DNA of 64,000 bases from Psychroserpens algicola (GTDB taxonomy: Bacteria; Bacteroidota; Bacteroidia; Flavobacteriales; Flavobacteriaceae). The stretch spans positions 992,001 to 1,056,000 of the forward strand of contig NZ_JACNMJ010000001.1 in NCBI RefSeq assembly GCF_014526325.1, in the 5' to 3' direction. Each line of letters starts with the position of its first letter. Within the stretch, counting starts at the first letter, position 1. A program made the position numbers and the translations under genes. Shown one piece after another: positions 61,919 through 64,000 of this stretch. The notes below the pieces were generated by a model. That model was not told where the DNA came from. It saw only the letters and a program-made list of their open reading frames with translations, and did not search any database.

Positions 61919-62671
61919 ATGTTAAAAATAAATAATTTACACGCAAGTGTTGAAGATAAAGCCATTTTAAGAGGTATTAATCTAGAAGTAAAACCAGGTG
62001 AAGTACATGCTATCATGGGACCAAATGGTTCTGGAAAAAGTACATTGGCTTCGGTTATTGCAGGAAAAGAAGAGTATGAAGTTACTAAAGGAGAAATTCT
62101 TTTAGATAACGAAGATATTGATGAACTCGCTGCAGAAGAACGCGCTCACAAAGGCGTATTTCTATCGTTTCAATATCCTGTTGAAATTCCGGGTGTTAGT
62201 GTGACTAACTTCATGAAAACAGCAATCAATGAAACGAGAAAAGCTAAAGGCTTAGAAGATATGCCAGCAAAGGATATGCTGAAGTTGATTCGTGAAAAAT
62301 CTGAGCTTTTAGAAATAGACCGAAAGTTTTTATCACGTTCTCTTAATGAAGGGTTTTCTGGTGGAGAAAAGAAGCGTAATGAGATTTTTCAAATGGCCAT
62401 GTTAGAACCTAAACTTGCAATCTTAGACGAAACAGATTCTGGACTTGATATTGATGCCTTACGTATTGTTGCCAATGGTGTCAATAAACTTAAGAGTAAG
62501 GATAATGCAGTTATTGTCATTACACATTACCAGCGATTATTAGATTATATCGTACCAGACTTTGTTCACGTATTGTACGATGGACGCATAGTGAAATCTG
62601 GCACAAAAGAACTGGCTCATGAGTTAGAAGAAAAGGGCTATGATTGGATTAAAGAAGAAGTGAACGCATAA
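61919..62671 (+). CDS. sufC: Fe-S cluster assembly ATPase SufC
   Basis: 250 residues. ABC-type ATPase with Walker [10 protein letters not shown] (34-42), signature [18 protein letters not shown], Walker [17 protein letters not shown] and switch histidine [11 protein letters not shown]. The form [10 protein letters not shown] is specific to SufC. It drives the SufB-SufD scaffold. It starts 1 bp after the lipoprotein gene and ends 1 bp before sufD. Confidence 0.98.
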   Translation: MLKINNLHASVEDKAILRGINLEVKPGEVHAIMGPNGSGKSTLASVIAGKEEYEVTKGEILLDNEDIDELAAEERAHKGVFLSFQYPVEIPGVSVTNFMKTAINETRKAKGLEDMPAKDMLKLIREKSELLEIDRKFLSRSLNEGFSGGEKKRNEIFQMAMLEPKLAILDETDSGLDIDALRIVANGVNKLKSKDNAVIVITHYQRLLDYIVPDFVHVLYDGRIVKSGTKELAHELEEKGYDWIKEEVNA

Positions 62672-62672
62672 C

Positions 62673-63986
62673 ATGGAATTAAAAGATAAATTAGTATCGT
62701 CATTTATGGCATTTGAGAATATGGTAGATATTGATGCTCCTGTTCACGATGTTCGTAGTGAAGCGATAAAGTCATTTGAAGATTTAGGGTTTCCAACTAA
62801 GCGTGATGAAGCATGGAAGTATACCTCGTTAAACAGTTTGCTTAAACACGACTACAGCGTGTTTCCAAAGCAAGAAAACAGCTTAGAGTTTAGCGATGTA
62901 AAACGATATTTTATCCACGATATAGATTCGTATAAAATTGTTTTTATCGACGGAAAATATGCTTCAAATTTATCTCAGACAACACACGATGGCATAGATG
63001 TTTGCTTAATGTCTTCGGCTTTATCAAAGCCAAAGTACAGACTTATTATTGAAAATTATTTTAATAAGGCGGCAACCAAAGATAGTTTGTCTTCTCTCAA
63101 TACAGCATTTTCTCAGGAAGGTGCCTATATTCATATTCCAAAGAATAAAATTGTTGAGAAACCTATTCAAATCATTCATTTTTCCTCAGGTAAAGAATCA
63201 GCATTATTATTACAACCACGTAACCTGATTGTTGTTGAAGAAAACGCTCATGTTCAAATTATGGAGCGCCATCAGAGCTTAACAGATAATGCCGTGTTAA
63301 CCAATAGTGTTACCGAAATATTCGCCAACAAACGTGCTATTGTAGATTATTACAAACTACAAAACGATAAGCCAACAGCATCCTTGATTGATAATACATT
63401 TATCAAGCAAAAACGTGAGAGTCATGCTTCTGTACATACCTTTTCTTTTGGAGGACAACTCACACGTAACAATCTTAACTTTTATCAAGAAGGCGAACGT
63501 ATTGATTCAACGCTAAAAGGTGTGACGATAATTGGTGATAAACAACATGTCGATCACAATACATTAGTGCATCATATACAGCCTAATTGCGAAAGTCATC
63601 AGGATTATAAAGGTATTTTTTCTGATAGGTCGACAGGTGTTTTCAACGGAAAAGTCGTCGTTGATAAAATTGCTCAAAAAACCAATGCGTTTCAGGCAAA
63701 CAATAATATATTATTAAGTGATAAAGCTTCTATCAATACGAAACCACAATTAGAAATTTTTGCTGATGACGTGAAATGTTCTCATGGTTGTACTATTGGT
63801 CAATTAGATGATAGCGCAATGTTTTATATGCGCTCTCGCGGAATTCCTGAAAAAGAAGCCAAAGCCCTATTAATGTTTGCGTTTAGTAATAATGTATTAG
63901 ATTCAGTTAAAATCCCTGAAATTAAACAACGTATTACAAAAATTATTGCAACAAAACTGGGTGTAGATATAGGATTTGATTTATAA
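62673..63986 (+). CDS. sufD: Fe-S cluster assembly protein SufD
   Basis: 437 residues (E. coli 423). The SufBD beta-helix is clear, with DHNTLVHHIQPNCESHQDYKG and the C-terminal DVKCSHGCTIGQLDDSAMFYMRSRGI, the conserved cysteine-histidine region of the SufD half of the scaffold. It is paralogous to SufB. The stop overlaps the next start codon (TAATG), so translation of the following gene is coupled. Confidence 0.97.
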   Translation: MELKDKLVSSFMAFENMVDIDAPVHDVRSEAIKSFEDLGFPTKRDEAWKYTSLNSLLKHDYSVFPKQENSLEFSDVKRYFIHDIDSYKIVFIDGKYASNLSQTTHDGIDVCLMSSALSKPKYRLIIENYFNKAATKDSLSSLNTAFSQEGAYIHIPKNKIVEKPIQIIHFSSGKESALLLQPRNLIVVEENAHVQIMERHQSLTDNAVLTNSVTEIFANKRAIVDYYKLQNDKPTASLIDNTFIKQKRESHASVHTFSFGGQLTRNNLNFYQEGERIDSTLKGVTIIGDKQHVDHNTLVHHIQPNCESHQDYKGIFSDRSTGVFNGKVVVDKIAQKTNAFQANNNILLSDKASINTKPQLEIFADDVKCSHGCTIGQLDDSAMFYMRSRGIPEKEAKALLMFAFSNNVLDSVKIPEIKQRITKIIATKLGVDIGFDL

Positions 63987-64000
63987 TGAATACTACTGTA
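63986..64000 (+). CDS. start of the next suf-operon gene, cut off by the window
   Basis: An ATG that shares its A with the sufD stop begins M-N-T-T-V before the window ends. By operon order this is probably the cysteine desulfurase SufS, but five codons cannot identify it. Confidence 0.45.

Overview
The window is chromosomal DNA from a member of the Flavobacteriaceae (phylum Bacteroidota), probably marine or free-living. The evidence is the run acpP-fabF-rnc-IPExxxVDY-pyk, a Bacteroidota-type OmpA with thrombospondin-3 repeats, a 7TMR-DISM hybrid kinase, M16 peptidase twins, an L21 protein with a C-terminal extension, and promoters of the Bacteroidota type. Where promoters can be read they are TTG, 19-20 bp, then TAnnTTTG. 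Base composition is AT-rich and Shine-Dalgarno sequences are mostly absent, as is usual in the phylum. Almost everything is core genome. No integrase, transposase, CRISPR array or rRNA operon was seen.

Layout. 1-4.6 kb: a partial hydrolase, peroxide and thiol stress proteins (CMD family, OsmC), recJ and an MFS exporter. 4.6-7.7 kb: a tightly overlapping minus-strand operon of GNAT, MATE, an unlisted 32-residue membrane peptide, queD and lpxH. 7.8-11.4 kb: a universal stress protein, tRNA-Ala(GGC) and a hybrid histidine kinase. 11.4-20.9 kb: a minus-strand block with hydrolase, AddB-like nuclease, ompA, kbl and AddA-like helicase/nuclease. 21-26.5 kb: sodA, two tandem candidate small RNA genes, then purF, a pfkB kinase, RNase HI and purN. 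26.6-31 kb: acpP, fabF, rnc, IPExxxVDY and pyk. 31-35 kb: an accessory island with a HET-C-domain protein and two duplicated ankyrin-type lipoproteins. 35-45 kb: dinB, CYTH, a metal-binding lipoprotein, a DMT transporter, two M16 peptidases, DUF4199, rplU-rpmA and a membrane MutS-like ATPase. 45-49 kb: sdhC-sdhA-DUF3566-like-sdhB. 49-59.6 kb: a BNR-repeat protein and a lipoprotein, a glycine-zipper peptide, aminopeptidase P, BrnQ, a hydrolase and three small zinc-ribbon paralogues around thiL. 59.7-64 kb: the suf iron-sulfur operon, with an extra lipoprotein gene between sufB and sufC.

Two items stand out. First, 21.7-22.1 kb holds two near-identical units on the minus strand. Each has a -7 promoter element, a conserved segment of about 43 nt and an individual intrinsic terminator, so they look like tandem small RNA genes. 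Their unpaired segment is complementary to the translation-start regions of three genes in this window: the hybrid kinase at 9037 and the zinc-ribbon genes at 57477 and 59281. Second, the HET-C protein has a long leader with an operator-like dyad and a hairpin, and it overlaps the first of two ankyrin lipoproteins. The layout resembles an effector followed by duplicated immunity proteins, and a fossil of the HET-C stop region remains in front of the second copy. A perfect 16-bp palindrome over the sdhC start site is a third regulatory lead. All functional readings come from sequence motifs and recalled family knowledge; nothing was searched.
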